Under the pieces are notes generated by a model. That model saw only the letters and a list, made by a program, of their open reading frames with translations, did no database searches and had not been told where the DNA came from. From contig WARS01000065.1 of NCBI GenBank assembly GCA_008933995.1, positions 124,001 through 188,000 on the forward strand: a stretch of 64,000 nt of DNA, given 5' to 3'. The stretch is from Datnioides undecimradiatus. Its lineage: Eukaryota > Chordata > Actinopteri > Lobotiformes > Datnioididae. Each line of letters opens with the position of its first letter. The first letter of the stretch is position 1. The position numbers and the translations under genes were made by a program. Below, piece after piece: positions 20,946 to 33,766 of the stretch.

Positions 20946-23648
20946 GGACACCTTCAACAGAATGGGCTTGGCGAAAGAAGCAGCGATGATCTGCCAAGGA
21001 CAATCTCTGTCTGTCCGTCATCACACGCACGCAAACACACAGCAGTCACACACAGTACAAATACTTTTTTTTTTTTTTAAATCTCTATCTCTGTCTTTCT
21101 TCTCAAGTGTCCTCTCAACCTCTGACGTCCATGTTGAGCGAAGTCACCAAACAACAAGGGGGCCCTCTGGGTAGCAAGACAGAAGCTAAGGTTTCAGTGG
21201 TCAGGGTGTGGGCGACAGCGGTGATAGTACAGTGACAGACTTGTGGAGATGTTAGCATTGAATGTAAGGAAAGAAAAGGACATTAGCACTAAAGCTAATT
21301 TGTTGTTTTGCAGAATCATTCAATAGGCATTACATTCACTTAAAGGTACCTTGTTGATTTTTTAGGTAAACAAATATCTCTTTATGCTTAACTCTCGTCA
21401 GATGTAGATTAGTAGAACAGACGAGGCATATGAATGGTGTGAATCTTACGGTATTTGCACATTCAAGAACGTGCTTTAAGGAACCTCAGCGAGGACCCAC
21501 ACATGAAATCATTCCCTCATGGAAAGACTTATGCTTAAAGAACCTTTAAGTTCCGTGTTCATTCTACATTTGTGCTCTCTGTTTAAGCTCTGTCTCACTT
21601 CTTCCCTATATGTTTCTCATCACTTCCATCCCTCCTTCTCTCTGTTACTCCACCTCCTTACCTTGTGCCTAATTCCCTCATTCCATTTTTCCAGCTTCTT
21701 ACCTCTAATGCTCCATCCTTTCCACCTTAAGCTCAAGATGGATTACCAACCAGGCAAGGCGGGCAACTGCCAATAGCCCCAGACCTTGAGAGGCCCCGAA
21801 AGCCCCAGGTTCTCACCTTTGTCTTTCTCTTCTCTTCCCCCTATCCTCCCCCTCTGTCTCCTTTCTCATCCCAAAAACTGCACGTCTAGTCAGCGGGGAA
21901 GCCCTTACTTCAGCTCTTTTTAAAGGATGGAACAGGGTGAGGGTGCGATGCAGTGAAGAGAGGCGGGGGAAGAGGAAAAAATAGTGGTGTTTGAGCAAAG
22001 CATCAGTAAAACGTCACTTAGCAGCAACAGAGACCCCGCTGATTGACTGACATGTCACTCAGACGAGGAGGAGGCAGAGGGGGGGAGGAAAGGGGGAGAA
22101 AGAACGAGAGAGGAGAACTAGATGGAGAGTAAATCTCTATGATTGTCCCATTCTGCCTCTCTGTGTGTCCCACAGGTAGTCAGTTCACTTCAGCACCACT
22201 GGGATACACTTACAACTTGATATTGATGTTTCATTTAGTGAGCGCAGTAAGTCTTTTTTTTTTTGTTTTTTTGCAGGCGCTAAAGTCTGTCAGGCCCCCT
22301 TGAAGCCGACGGCACTGCGACGACAGCTGATTATAATACTTCCATCTGTTTGTGGAGGCGTCGTCGTCAATGCTCTCTGTGCGGCGTGTGTCGGCACAGG
22401 CGCAGGCGAACTCCGGGGAGCACAGATGCGCTACACCACTGACGCATCGCTGATGAATTACGGCCATTGTAGTTCGCCAAGCGTTTCAGCATTAAGGGTT
22501 GGAAGCTTTATCGGCGAGAGCCAGCAGCTTCGCCTGTAGCAGCACCAAAATGTATGACGACACAGGAAGCAGGGAAGCGGTCTTGTTTCATGCCAACCAA
22601 CCTAAAACGTGCCTGCCGTGTGGAACTACTTTCATTCGGGTGCAGAAAGGTAAAAAGTTGCACCACCGCAAATTCAAAAGGCATCTGCAGCTTTATATAG
22701 CACTACACTATAACACCCCCCTTTGCCAGTCCTCTAACCCCTTCACCTCTGTCTCTCTCTTCATTCCTTGGCAGAACTCCTTGTGGATGATCCATTTTCC
22801 ATCCAGAGCACATTAAGTCACGCAGTCAGTTGGCACGTCATTAAAAATAAAAAAACAAATGACAATCAAGGACTGTTTCCCTCTGAGATCTGCCAGTAGT
22901 AACCTTGGGTCTACAAATAGTTTATCTACTGACAAGTATAATTTAATGCAGTGGGATTGCTGGGCATGTTCATATTACAAAAGTGCTTTGCTTGAATGGC
23001 ATCTCCAACCCTTATTTCGGCATTAAAAATGAAAATGAATGAGTCAAAATCAGTCTGTTTTCATTGTGCTGGTGTTTCTCTTATCACATATGTCCAACAG
23101 TTATATTAATGAGGCGATGCTCAATAATCTTCCTCCTCTTTGTGTAATGCACAAACTACATCCTCCAAAATGGTAAAGCTGAAACGGCACCTCACTAAAA
23201 CATTTCTTAAACAGAAACCGAACATTGTAAACTTCATTAAGTTAGGATTTATCACAGCGCTGCTAATTAGCTTGCATTTGTTTTAGCTTCAGTGTGCACA
23301 GATAGTATAACATGGATGGAATTTGGACACAGACAGGTACAATCAAGATGACGCAAGAGCAAGCCCCCTAGATCAGTCTCGGAGTGTTTGTTCCCCTTTG
23401 GATCCACTGAGGACGAACATGTCTGAAGCGATCTTTTCATCACCTTTCCACATAAAGGCGGAAAGGTGGCTCTGCCCGCCGCCCTGCTTCGTCTCGACTT
23501 TGAAAGCCACAATGAAATGCACAACATTTTGCTCACCTTATGTTTTCATGCAAAGTCTGCATGGTAGAAACATGCAGGCAGCACGCTAACATTATTAAAC
23601 AGTAAGCTAGCATAGCATTATGTATATATTATCATGTATATATTATCA

Positions 23649-24060
23649 TCACTTTCGGTTTGCTATTTTTTGTAATGCTATTGGAAGGATGACAAGATCC
23701 AGGTCAATGCTGGCAGTCAACCGCCTAAATCTTCCAGAGAAACAGCAATACGTTATCTGACATCTTAGCTTCTCTACTTTTAAGATTTCTGCTAACTTCA
23801 CAGGAGATGAGACTGCGACAGCCGTAGCCTCAAAAGCAACAACAGTAGACCAAAACCTGTTTAGCTTTTGTTGACCAAAACCAGAAAACGAACAACAAAT
23901 TCCACAGTGACGCGCCAAAGCTAACGCTGCCGCAAAGGCTGCTTCCTTCCATTCTTGAAGCCACTGAGCGGAGTTGAACAGGCGCATTGTAACACAAACT
24001 CTCAGTCAGCCGGCTGACAGATTGCTCTTTGTGCCGCCTGACAGGTGGAAACAAAGCACA
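23649..24060. other. Unassigned mixed sequence with a 112-codon open frame
   Basis: The minus strand is open from 23987 to 23649 (Ala/Leu-rich start, no recognised domain), overlapping another frame at 24054-23830. The base composition is not low-complexity, so this could be a decayed dispersed repeat. No splice context or homology that I recognise supports a gene. Confidence 0.3.
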
Positions 24061-24814
24061 GTTGAATTTTTCAAGTAATTACTCCTCGAGGCCGAGCAAC
24101 AGAGCAGCAGTAATTTACAGCTGCATGCTGTTCATGCAGTAAAAGAGTGTAATCTTTTCTCTTCTGTGCATGCGCCACTTACACTGCGGCATGCACGAGG
24201 CTTCATGCACCGGCTCACAGCGTATTCAGCTCTTGGCCACTGGGGGGGGGGGGCATGTATGGCAAAAAAAAAAAAAAAAAAACTTCAGTCCTGACTCCGA
24301 CTGTCTTGGTTTTTTCATCAGCCAGTGGGCAAAGGTCATTTCAGTGTAAGTCTCTTTTATCAAATATAGCACTGTGGGCAAATTCCTGCTTGGTTGCTGC
24401 TATTTAACATGCCATGCTTCTGCACACTGGCCCCAGAAACACTTCTCAGCCTTCTCCAGAGTTAATAAGCTTGTTACTCCCCACTGACTCTAATATTGTC
24501 TTTCTCACCACTAGCACGAGAGCCCGAAGCTATTAATCCATGGACATATGGATTTTACAACTGCTAGTATTTCATCTCCCAGCATTTATTGCATCCAATG
24601 GTAAACGCTCGACGGCAGCCACAAAAGCAATAACACATCCTGTGTCGAAATGAGAACGAGTGGAGTATGATATGTAGATTTTTTTCATATCGCGGCTGAA
24701 GCTCTTCCTTTTTCTGCACCGAGACGCTTCTCGGGAGCTCAAAAACATCTGGATTCAGCATGAGAAGCCGCCGCACGTGTTCCCGTATTTTCATATTTCT
24801 CCACATTCACATTA

Positions 24815-24970
24815 AGTGCACAGCTAAATTGCATAAAATTAGGGGCTCACAGTGGCCCCAGCTGACAATGAATAATGGGGATAAAGGCGGGGAGAGCCTA
24901 TATGGTAATGGCCATATTTACAAGGACCATCAATCATCTCCAAACCTCCAGCAGCCTCATCCCTCATAGG
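24815..24970. promoter_or_regulatory. Candidate conserved non-coding element with ATATGG palindrome
   Basis: Mixed sequence containing AATTGCATAAAATTAGGGG, CAATGAATAATGGGG and an inverted repeat ATATGG-TAATGG-CCATAT (24900-24917). Absence of simple repeats and motif density suggest constraint; this is inference. Confidence 0.28.
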
Positions 24971-26104
24971 ATGGAGGGAGAGAAAGGGGCGGGACGCTTC
25001 TCAAACAAACTGCTTCTCCCACTTCCCCATCAGTTCTCTTGCTCCCTCTCACTCTCTCTCTCTTTCTCACTGTGGTCCAACTTCAGCTTTTAGGAAAATC
25101 AATAGCGAGGAAAGTGATGGAGTGCAGTCCTGCTGAAACTTGACCAGGCTCCCGCGTTGTTTTGACATGTTTTTGGTTGTAATTAGAATCACCAAGATCG
25201 ACGGTCATATGAACTACGCAGCAGCTCGATGAACTGTGTGGGTTGAGCTGTCACTGGCCGAGCCGAAGCGAGGCCAAAGAACCGGCATGACAGACGCATT
25301 TCCTGTCTCTGGAACTGAGAAATGACTGCTTAGTAGTGGACGATCGAGACGGCATCTGTTAACGTCTGACTGCGAATAGGAATTGCCACACCATCCTGAT
25401 TGGCTGCTTTTTACCAATGCATTCCACCAGTTTTAATGACAGTACACATAAACGCGTTGCCATGACATTTCTAAGAGACCAGAGTCTTGTTTAAATACTT
25501 TCTGTTAATCTAGTTACAAATGAAACTGTCAGGACTGAAGAGACAGATCATCACTGGCTGTTGCTCATCGCTCCATTCCAAAGGTTCATATTCCTGGTTT
25601 AGCATGAAGTTTGCAGTTGATGGCACCATTACTGAAGTTTATCGCTTTATTCTGAAGTAAAACTGAATACGATCACACCTGAACTCAGTAATTATGTAAT
25701 AAAGAGTAAGTATGGCAGGACGGAAAGATGAACTGTGTCCTTTTGTTCTTTTGTTTTTCCATTGGACGTCTTTTAATTCATTTTTCTAAAACTCAAATTA
25801 ATTGGTGAACTCATTGGTATATTGAGCTTATTATTACTTATTTAACCCTTTATAACTGTTTTCTTATTTTACTATTAAACCATATTTTGGTTGAGATATA
25901 GTTAGGCAAGGTAATAAGTATAAAAGTATACTGTACGTTTATACATGTTTTGTTGCTGAACTCCAGTCCCTGGCATGGGTTCTGAATACAACACACACGC
26001 CTCCACCACCTTGACCTCCACACCCCGCCCTGACCATTCACCTGGTTCCATCAAGGACACGCAGCTGCAGCTCCCGCGTGGCACTAACAGTTGAACAGTT
26101 TGCT

Positions 26105-26345
26105 GTGGGCCACCTCGCAGAGAAATGATGTCTAATTTGTTTTGGGAGAAGCCCGGATTATGTCTCCTATCCGCATAATGAGCAGATATTGTTAATTAAA
26201 GCTCGCCAAGTCGCAAAATGTTGATTCTGAACGGATCATTAAAATCTTCACTGACAACGTGTCCCATTTGTTTTCCTACAGTGCCCCTTTTGCTGCAGTA
26301 GTAAATCCGCTCTCGGCAACTAAATCATAATGATTTCGATGGTTC
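26105..26345. promoter_or_regulatory. Candidate conserved non-coding element
   Basis: About 240 bp without simple repeats contains GTCTAATTTG, GCATAATGAGCAG, GTTAATTAAAGC, ATCATTAAAATC and AATCATAATGATTTCG. The last includes a palindromic AATCATnATGATT-like pair. Homeodomain/POU-like sites dominate. Inference only. Confidence 0.3.
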
Positions 26346-26770
26346 TATTTAGGCTCCAGGACTTTGGTGAGGTTGGAGAAAGCCTGTGGACCTGAGACTG
26401 AACATGTTTACTTTATTTACATTCACCCAAACCAAAGTTGTTTTGTTGCTAAAACTGAATCGCATCCAAAAAAACAGATTTAAAGACAATTCTTATTGAT
26501 GTAAAGGACATGAACCATGTTTACAGGAGTAATATGACCATAATATCTATGGATTCTGGGCTCCAGTGATGACAGTGGCAATGTAACCACACCTGGACAC
26601 TCACACATTGGTCCCTGATCAGCCAAGAAAGTGACGCGAAACCCGCGCACACACTTCCAGGTCAGGCAGAGTGAGACGTTGTGGATTAATTAGAAAAGCA
26701 ACGGGTGAACTTTTCAGTCTGTGCTCTAAAGCGTAATGATTTAAAGCTTAAATGAATGGCCGAATGATTA

Positions 26771-27300
26771 AGTCAGAGAGAGAAAGGGTTGGGGGGGGGG
26801 CAGAGAGAGAAACAAAAGCAGCTGTCTCAGACGTGAGAGAGTGTATATGGAGGAGGAGATAAGGCAGAGGGATGAAGAGCAAGATAGAAAATGGGATGAG
26901 AAGGAGAGAGAGCGAGACAAAGACAGTGGGCATAAATCAAGAACGGAGCCAAGACCAAGGAGGGGGCGGTGGGGGTGGTGGGGGCAGACGACATAGAAAG
27001 GCTTAAAGAAAGATACCCTTGGGGGTTGTTGTGTTTGTAACAGGCAAACAGAGAGGGATGTGAGAAGAGGGAAGGAGTAAAAGGAGCGACTGAGACGGAG
27101 AGGGAGAGGTGCCCGGTGAGACAGGTCCAACCTGGATCAGAGAGGGAAAGTGGGTGAGAGGATAAAAAAATAAATAAAAGAGCAACAGATCAGAGGCAGA
27201 GACGGAAAACAAGGCAGGGAGAGAGCGCGTGTCAGCGACAGGCAGGGGGAACCTGACAGACAAAGAGGAACAGGAAACATGAGTAAAAAAGATGAAAAAA
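26771..27300 (+). other. Purine-rich (GA) low-complexity island
   Basis: The plus strand is dominated by G and A (agagag, ggagga variants) for about 530 bp and includes a short G run at 26792-26800. Overlapping minus-strand frames here (rich in Ser, Leu, Pro) are composition artefacts. Confidence 0.75.
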
Positions 27301-28223
27301 GGCTGAACATCCAGACGACGGCGCGCCGCAGCGTTGCCGGCGAGACGTCAAACCGAACATCAAACAGGTGGTTTGCAGTAGTCCTGCAAAATCACCTACA
27401 TGACTGTTGAGCTTACGGTTTGTTTTAAGGTTGGGCATTAAAATCTACTTAAGTCAAGTTAAAGAAGCCTGTACTAGATACTCATTTATCTTACAACAGC
27501 CAGACACAGAGGTTAACTACCCGGGGGTTCTGGGGTCTGAAAAGGTCGTAACTCACTCTTCAATTATACATTTCAATGTGCGCGTCAGTAAAGCAATGAA
27601 TCCGACATGATGAAGTCCAGACTTGTTGTCACAATCTAGCTTTGAGGCCTCTTGCATTTTCCAAATTGATGTGTTTGATTAATATACTACAGAGTTCATT
27701 TTTGCCCTAGAGCAGGTTAACCTGGATCAGAATACCTCCACTGTATGTATGTCCACTTAGGACAAATCTGCACCTCACAACTGATGTCCAGAGTCAACAT
27801 CCAGTGTCAGTGCAGAAAGATCTGTATATGTAGCAGAGTAGAGAGTAAGACTGTGGAGGATGGGTGTGTAGCATGTCTGTTACACTAACATATTGTAAAA
27901 AGCAGGACTTTTAAAGAAACAGGGTCAGTTGTACTGAACATGGATGCTTTTTTCCTGCGAGCTGCAGGTTTTCAAGCTATAAACATCAAAAAGGTAGAAA
28001 TGATTCAGTTTCAGTGTTTGTCTTTTAAAACGCGTGCGTTGTATCAGAACACTGCAGAGGTCCGATCGAAGGAGGAAAAGACAGAGACAGAGAGAGTGAG
28101 TCAGCCGGTGCAGAGGTTTTCAGTATCCCAGGACCCTTCTTTACTGATGTTAATTACAGTAACGATCACCGGGGAGACCCCGCCCACCCAGTGTGGATCC
28201 AGGCCAGGACCCGATATCACCTG

Positions 28224-28905
28224 AGGGTGGAGAGAGGAAGGACAAAGATGCATTGAGGGAGAGAAAGGAAAGGACCGGGTGGTCAAGAAGGGAACAAGAA
28301 AGAGGGAATTAGGGAGGTAGGTAGGAGAGAGGAGAGGAGAGGAGAGGAGAGGAGAGGAGAGGAGAGGAGGCATCCACAGGTAAAAAGGGAAAGAGGAATA
28401 AGAAAAGAGGATTTTTGGGTAGAGCATTAATGGGAGAAGGACACAACAACCAGGAAATACGAAGGAAAAATAAGGAAGTAAATGAAAAGATGGGAATATT
28501 CAGGGGAAGAATAAAGGAAAGTGGATGGATTTAGGGAGAGAGAGTGGGAGAAAAAGGGAAAGACGACAAGGTTTGAGGAGAGGAGGAAGAGTTGCAGTTG
28601 AAGGGAGGAAGGACTAAAAGGTGAAACAGGAAGGAGGTAAAACTGAGGAAAGTGATGGAGACCAAGAAGACAAGAAACTTAAAAAGTGTGGAAAGTACAC
28701 TAGGATACCAGGGAGTGCAACAAGACCGGGGGGGGACGTAGCGTCACAAAACAGAGGAGGAGTCTGGGTAAAAAAGGAGAGAGGAACGAGGAAAGACAGC
28801 GAAAAGCTGTGTGAAAACATTTACAGAGGGAGGGGGTGAAAGCGAGGGAGTGAATCAGCAAGAGACGAAGGAGTTGAGGGCAATCGCAGAGGGAGAGAGA
28901 GACGG
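28224..28905 (+). other. Purine-rich island, about 680 bp
   Basis: The plus strand is almost entirely G/A, with a perfect pentanucleotide block inside (28326-28369). It flips to a pyrimidine-rich stretch at 29010-29120. Frames of 100-144 codons on both strands here reflect the bias. Confidence 0.78.
28326..28369 (+). repeat. (GGAGA)n pentanucleotide microsatellite, about 8.5 units
   Basis: Tandem AGGAG/GGAGA units, perfect for about 44 bp, inside the larger purine island. Confidence 0.95.
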
Positions 28906-29745
28906 GTGGGAGGCGAGTGGAGAGATCAATCACCAACGGCCCCGGTGTTGTAACATTGAAAAGAGTCAATGGCCAGGAACCAAACCTTTCTACCCACACA
29001 CTTCTTCTCTTCATCACCAACATCTCTCTCCTTCGCTGGAAAAAAACCCTTCCCCTCCGTTTTCTCCCCGGCCCGCTCTCTCTCTCTCTCGCTCTGTGTT
29101 TATCGCTTCCTTCCTCCCTCGCTCTTAACGACACCTTCCATCTTTCAGCGTTTTAACACCGCACTATATTTCTCCTCTTCCTGGTAAGTGCTGACCCACA
29201 CACAGATAAATAGGAATATTCCCTTAAGAGCCATTAGAGGCAAATACAAGCCAATTTCCTGTCTATAGAAGCTCGCTAGTTGACACTTAAAGCATATTAT
29301 GCCATAACTCACAGCAACGCACAAATGGAGGAAATAAATATCACACATGAAAATGTGAAGGAAAAGCCCCAAAAGACACAAATTGGCCAAATTCTCCGAG
29401 TTTACAGCTCCAACTGATGCTGTTAATTGGTTCAAACTGTAGAAGTTGCAAAAACGGTGAGCTTTTAGTCGTGAAACTCTGGCGACTCACCGCCATGTTG
29501 GAAAAATTGGGATTCCAGACGGATTTGGGATGAGCGATTACAGCGCATGGCGATTAGAAACGTTCATAAGCGTGCTGGAAATCACCAATCTACAAGCTCA
29601 GGCCCAACCTGAGAGAGATGAAACCGACCCAAGCCAGGCTTCATTAAAGACTAGTGTTTGTGTGTGTGTGTGTTTATGTGCGCGGGTGTAGCAGTTATAA
29701 AGCCGACTTACACCTCAGCTGATTAGAGGCAAAATGAGAAAAGTC

Positions 29746-29773
29746 CACACACACACACACACACACGCGCGCG
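29746..29773 (+). repeat. (CA)n microsatellite grading into CG steps
   Basis: CA run followed by GCGCGCGTGCG; forms an inverted pair with the GT tract at 29899-29946. Confidence 0.96.
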
Positions 29774-29895
29774 TGCGCCCAGGTCATGACAAAAGAAATA
29801 GGTCACACTTGCTGCTGTCATTCTCTTTCTCAATTGTGTCCTGGGAGAGCACAAACAAAATTCAGGTGAAAGTGACACCAGATGCTTTAATGTTG

Positions 29896-29898
<3 letters not shown>

Positions 29899-29946
<48 letters not shown>
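29899..29946 (+). repeat. (TG)24 microsatellite
   Basis: Perfect 48-bp TG run, one of the longest in the window. Confidence 0.98.
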
Positions 29947-29947
<1 letters not shown>

Positions 29948-30260
29948 AATCATAGCCAATGTCTATCTAAGTGTGTAATTGTGTGCATGTCTGGCTTTGA
30001 CAGGCTCCATGTTTACGTATCCACTTGAGAATACCAACACGTGTCTCTACGCATTTATACTAGTGTGTGTGTGTAAGTGTGCACATGTGTGTGCATGTTC
30101 TTGGCCACGACTCTGACAGAGATGGATGAGGCAGAGTCAGCCCTGCAAGGGACTCATGTGCTTTTGCGTCAGCGACCTCTGACCTCGGCGAGGCCGGCAG
30201 CGGCGGACACGCTCTCCCACCGTGCATTAGTTAATGACCAATTGCTGTCTCCCTGCAACA

Positions 30261-30263
<3 letters not shown>

Positions 30264-30296
<33 letters not shown>
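30264..30296 (+). repeat. (CA)16 microsatellite
   Basis: Perfect CA run in intron 1. Confidence 0.97.
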
Positions 30297-30298
<2 letters not shown>

Positions 30299-30874
30299 AA
30301 GGTGGGTTTCTCATCCTCAAGAAGAGACGGTGTGCGTGCACAAGCGTGTGTGTGTCGGAGCAGATGGGTAACGGGCTGGAGGGAAGGGTGAATCGACAAT
30401 GACTTGACGAATTCAAACAACCCAGAAGGACTCTTTGCTCGATCCTTCGCCTGGATCCCATCCAGAGCCGCTGATAGAAAGAGGACGAATCAATTTGCTT
30501 TCACATTATTATCAGACACTCCTCGCAGCTCTGCGTGTGGAGGGTTCCAACATCGGGATATCGTCAGGAAATGAATTGTGATATCTTGGTGTTAAGCTGG
30601 GAATGGCATTATTTCAGTGGCTTTCAGATAAATATCAAATGATGTGTCAAGTTTTATCGTCACTTTGTGATCATTTCATACTCTGTGAGGTTTAATTATG
30701 TGCTTTTTTAATTATTATTTTGTTTTTTTTAAATAATACACTTTGTATAAGTATTTCTTTGAAGGTATGATTTGCCGTATTTTCTATTTCCTGTGTCACA
30801 GAGCTCCAGAAAAACACACCCATGAGCCATTCTGATAGACTGGATGACATGTTCCTTAATTATAATAAATAAAC

Positions 30875-30895
30875 GCACACACACACACACACACA
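30875..30895 (+). repeat. (CA)10 microsatellite
   Basis: Short perfect CA run in intron 1. Confidence 0.93.
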
Positions 30896-31439
30896 GTAGC
30901 CCATTTTGGTTCAATCCCAACAATAACCATCCTGCTGACAGTCACTGGAGCATCAAATGTGGATTAATCCACCGCTGAAAATAGTCCCTAACAAATGCAT
31001 TTTCCGTCGCCTGAGTAACATTTGCTTAAATCTACAGTGACAAGCTGTTCTTATATATTTGTGACCGATTTTAAAGACTTATTTCTTCTGTAGGAACGAA
31101 GCGGCACGGTGCTGAATGCCATATCAGCGGTGGCTTGTACTGAAGACCTTGTGCAGCCTGACAGAGACTGTTTATGTGTGTGTATTAAGACCTTTGAGTA
31201 GCGTGTGCACGCGTGCGTTAAGGCCACATGTCTCACATGTCCACTGCATGATATATCCGCCTGTCGCAGACATATCGGTATCATATCAGTTCAGACAGAT
31301 ATGTTATGAATATGCTCTGATATGTAAACTTCCTCCTGCTCTAATCTTGGTTGCACTCTGTGTCGGACCACGTTTTCATTTTGCAGCATTTGTCAGTATG
31401 TGGGATTAATTCGTGACGGATCCTTCAGGTAAACGAAAG

Positions 31440-31815
31440 AAAGACAAAGAGAGAAAGGGAGAGAGACTTTGAAACACAATGTAAAGGAGAGAGAGAGAGA
31501 GAGGGGGACACTGTACCTGCTTCTCTCCCCCCACCATTCATCTCCAAACATATGGAGTCAACACCTCTCACCTCCTCTCTCCTCTCCTACTCCTCTCTTC
31601 TTCTCCTTCCTTCAGCATAGTGCTGAGCCAGCATTTCTGCCTCCTTCATCCCTCTCTCTCGCTCTCTCTCTCTCTCATTCTCCCTCATACTCTCTCACTC
31701 ACTTGGTTCCTCTCTCTCTCTCTCCAAGCCACAGCAGCAGCAGTGGAACATGGAGCACAATGCTAATCAGGCTCTCTCGCCGTACGTACGCCTCCCTCTC
31801 TCCCTCTCTCATTCG

Positions 31816-31859
<44 letters not shown>
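31440..31859 (+). repeat. GA-rich to CT-rich block ending in (CA)21
   Basis: A GA tract (31440-31505) switches to CT-rich sequence (31520-31820) and ends in a perfect CA run at 31818-31859. The compound block accounts for the local 132-codon frame ending in His-Thr repeats. Confidence 0.9.
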
Positions 31860-31860
<1 letters not shown>

Positions 31861-33144
31861 CAGATAGAAAACCCCGTCTAACGAGTGTCAGGAGTTGTAA
31901 AAAGAAACAAACTTCGCCTCGCCTTTCATCTGCCTGACTTTTCCTCCTCCCCTCCCTCAATCCCTTCCCCTCTCTTTCTCCCTTTTATCCGTTTATGTCA
32001 GTGTCAGCTCCCAAATGGGGCAATCAACAGCCATGCAACTATAGTAGTGCCTTCTCTATATTCATATATACGCATCATTCATATGTTCCCGTGCTGGAAG
32101 AAATCCTCTAATACACAAATTCTTTAATCATCTCGTCAAGTCATTTATCTTTCTATTCTTGCGATGGTGTTGTTCTGTCTTTCGGACCTGCAGCTGTGCA
32201 ACCCCACCACCTCTGATGACCCCACAGACGAAGATCACAAGCCGTGTCTCCACGCAGGAATATACATGATAATGCATTTTTTATGTGATCTGTCCCGATC
32301 GGAAGAAAGGTGAATTATGGGATATGGCTTAAAAAATCCCAAATTTGATGATTCCAGTGCATTGTAAATTGGAAACATTCAGTGCACCGCAGCATGAAGG
32401 TGCGATTATGATTGGGCGCTTCACCTTTCTTCATAACAAGCTAGCTACATCCAGAAAAACTGCGAACATGAGACGCGGGCTGCCGCAACAATGTTCTTTT
32501 TACTTTGGTTTGACAAAAGCATCTAATAGACAATCACCCCGGCCTGGAGCAGTGCTTGTGATTGAATTACCCCAGAGTTAACGGAACCGCTGCTGATTTT
32601 TGTCATAGTATCGCTAAGAGTCAGATTTCTGACAGCTCACTGTTAACGCGTCGACACTAAATGGATTTCATGGATATGTTTCAAGATATCAGTTGAAACT
32701 TGGGAGAGCTCAGGTGATGCTGTTGTAATGTGCGGGTCCCTTATATTTGTATCTGTTCTTTGAGTAACTCAGCCAGACACGAGCACAGAATGTGACTTAG
32801 GCGTGCCAGTTTAGGGTTACCGTTAGGATTTTATCTCCAATGTCAACTTTAAACCGTGATCGCTTCAGAGTTACAGAATAAAGACGGTTCTTAAATCTTT
32901 CAAAAAGTTTTCTTGAATTGGAGTTATTGTTGTTTGCAAATGAACCCATGGATCTACAAACAGGAACTGCTAATAGTGACTCTGCAGACTTTAATTTGAC
33001 AAAATGTAAACAATTAAAGGCAAAGAACGGGGTGGTCATTGGAGCCCATGGCCAAGAACCAGGAACTGCAACTTTAGACTTCCTGTGTACAGCCTCGAGA
33101 ACCGCCAAAAGACGCGAGCTGTGAATCAGGGATGAACTGTTCCT

Positions 33145-33200
33145 TTTAAAGGTACATTGGACATTTTGGGGAAATGTTGAAAGCTATTAACGATATATTT
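33145..33200 (+). repeat. Possible fragment of a teleost dispersed repeat
   Basis: The phrase 'taaaggtacattggacattttggggaaat' (starting near 33147) resembles the start of a dispersed element I recall from many teleost genomes ('gacattttggggaaatacgc'). Only about 35 bp match my recollection, so the call is tentative. Confidence 0.3.
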
Positions 33201-33563
33201 ATTTTGCTAATTTAGCCAATTTACAGCAGATTGGAGTTGAGACATAAAGGAAGGCTAACGAGCCTCACTGCAGCTCCGTTTAATGTGGAGCTGTTCTTCA
33301 CAGATTACTTGACACGAAACTGGCTGCTGGTAAACTTCAGTCTGACACTTCACACAGTCCAGGGTTAACTGTGCACCCAGTTCCTGAGTAGCTGAGACGT
33401 GATTGGCTGCAAAAGACTTGAACGTAAACCAGCCATGCAGCAAATGCTTTTTCATTTCACGTGACTTAACGAGTCGCCTGGCGTCTCAGAACTTTTGTCC
33501 TCACAGAGAGAGCAACGTGGGATTCAGCGTCATCACGAACGAAGGTCAGAGATTTGCAGTAGA

Positions 33564-33566
33564 GAG

Positions 33567-33603
<37 letters not shown>
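33564..33603 (+). repeat. (TG)20 microsatellite, one interruption
   Basis: GT/TG run with one GC step; inverted partner of the CA tract at 33700-33766. Confidence 0.97.
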
Positions 33604-33605
<2 letters not shown>

Positions 33606-33699
33606 TGCAGCAGTTGTGTTGCATCTTGTCACCAGATTCTGTATGACACAACTAATTAGGCTCTCAGCGACAGACAGGACACGCAGCCAGAGATGTTTC

Positions 33700-33766
33700 T
33701 CACACACACACACACACACACACACACGCATGCACGCACACAGACACACACACACACACACACACA
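33700..33766 (+). repeat. (CA)n compound microsatellite, 67 bp
   Basis: CA run with interruptions (GCATGCACG and CAGA), the second half again perfect. On the same strand as, and complementary to, the GT tract about 100 bp to its left. Confidence 0.97.

Noticed and set aside
21813..21998. Minus-strand short frame ending at an AAAG|GTGAGA donor, as an alternative FHF first exon
   Set aside because: The donor leaves phase 2, which would put exon 2 out of frame, and the sequence has no FHF resemblance.
23649..23987. 112-codon minus-strand frame in complex sequence
   Set aside because: No homology recognised, and it overlaps another open frame; more likely decayed repeat or chance.
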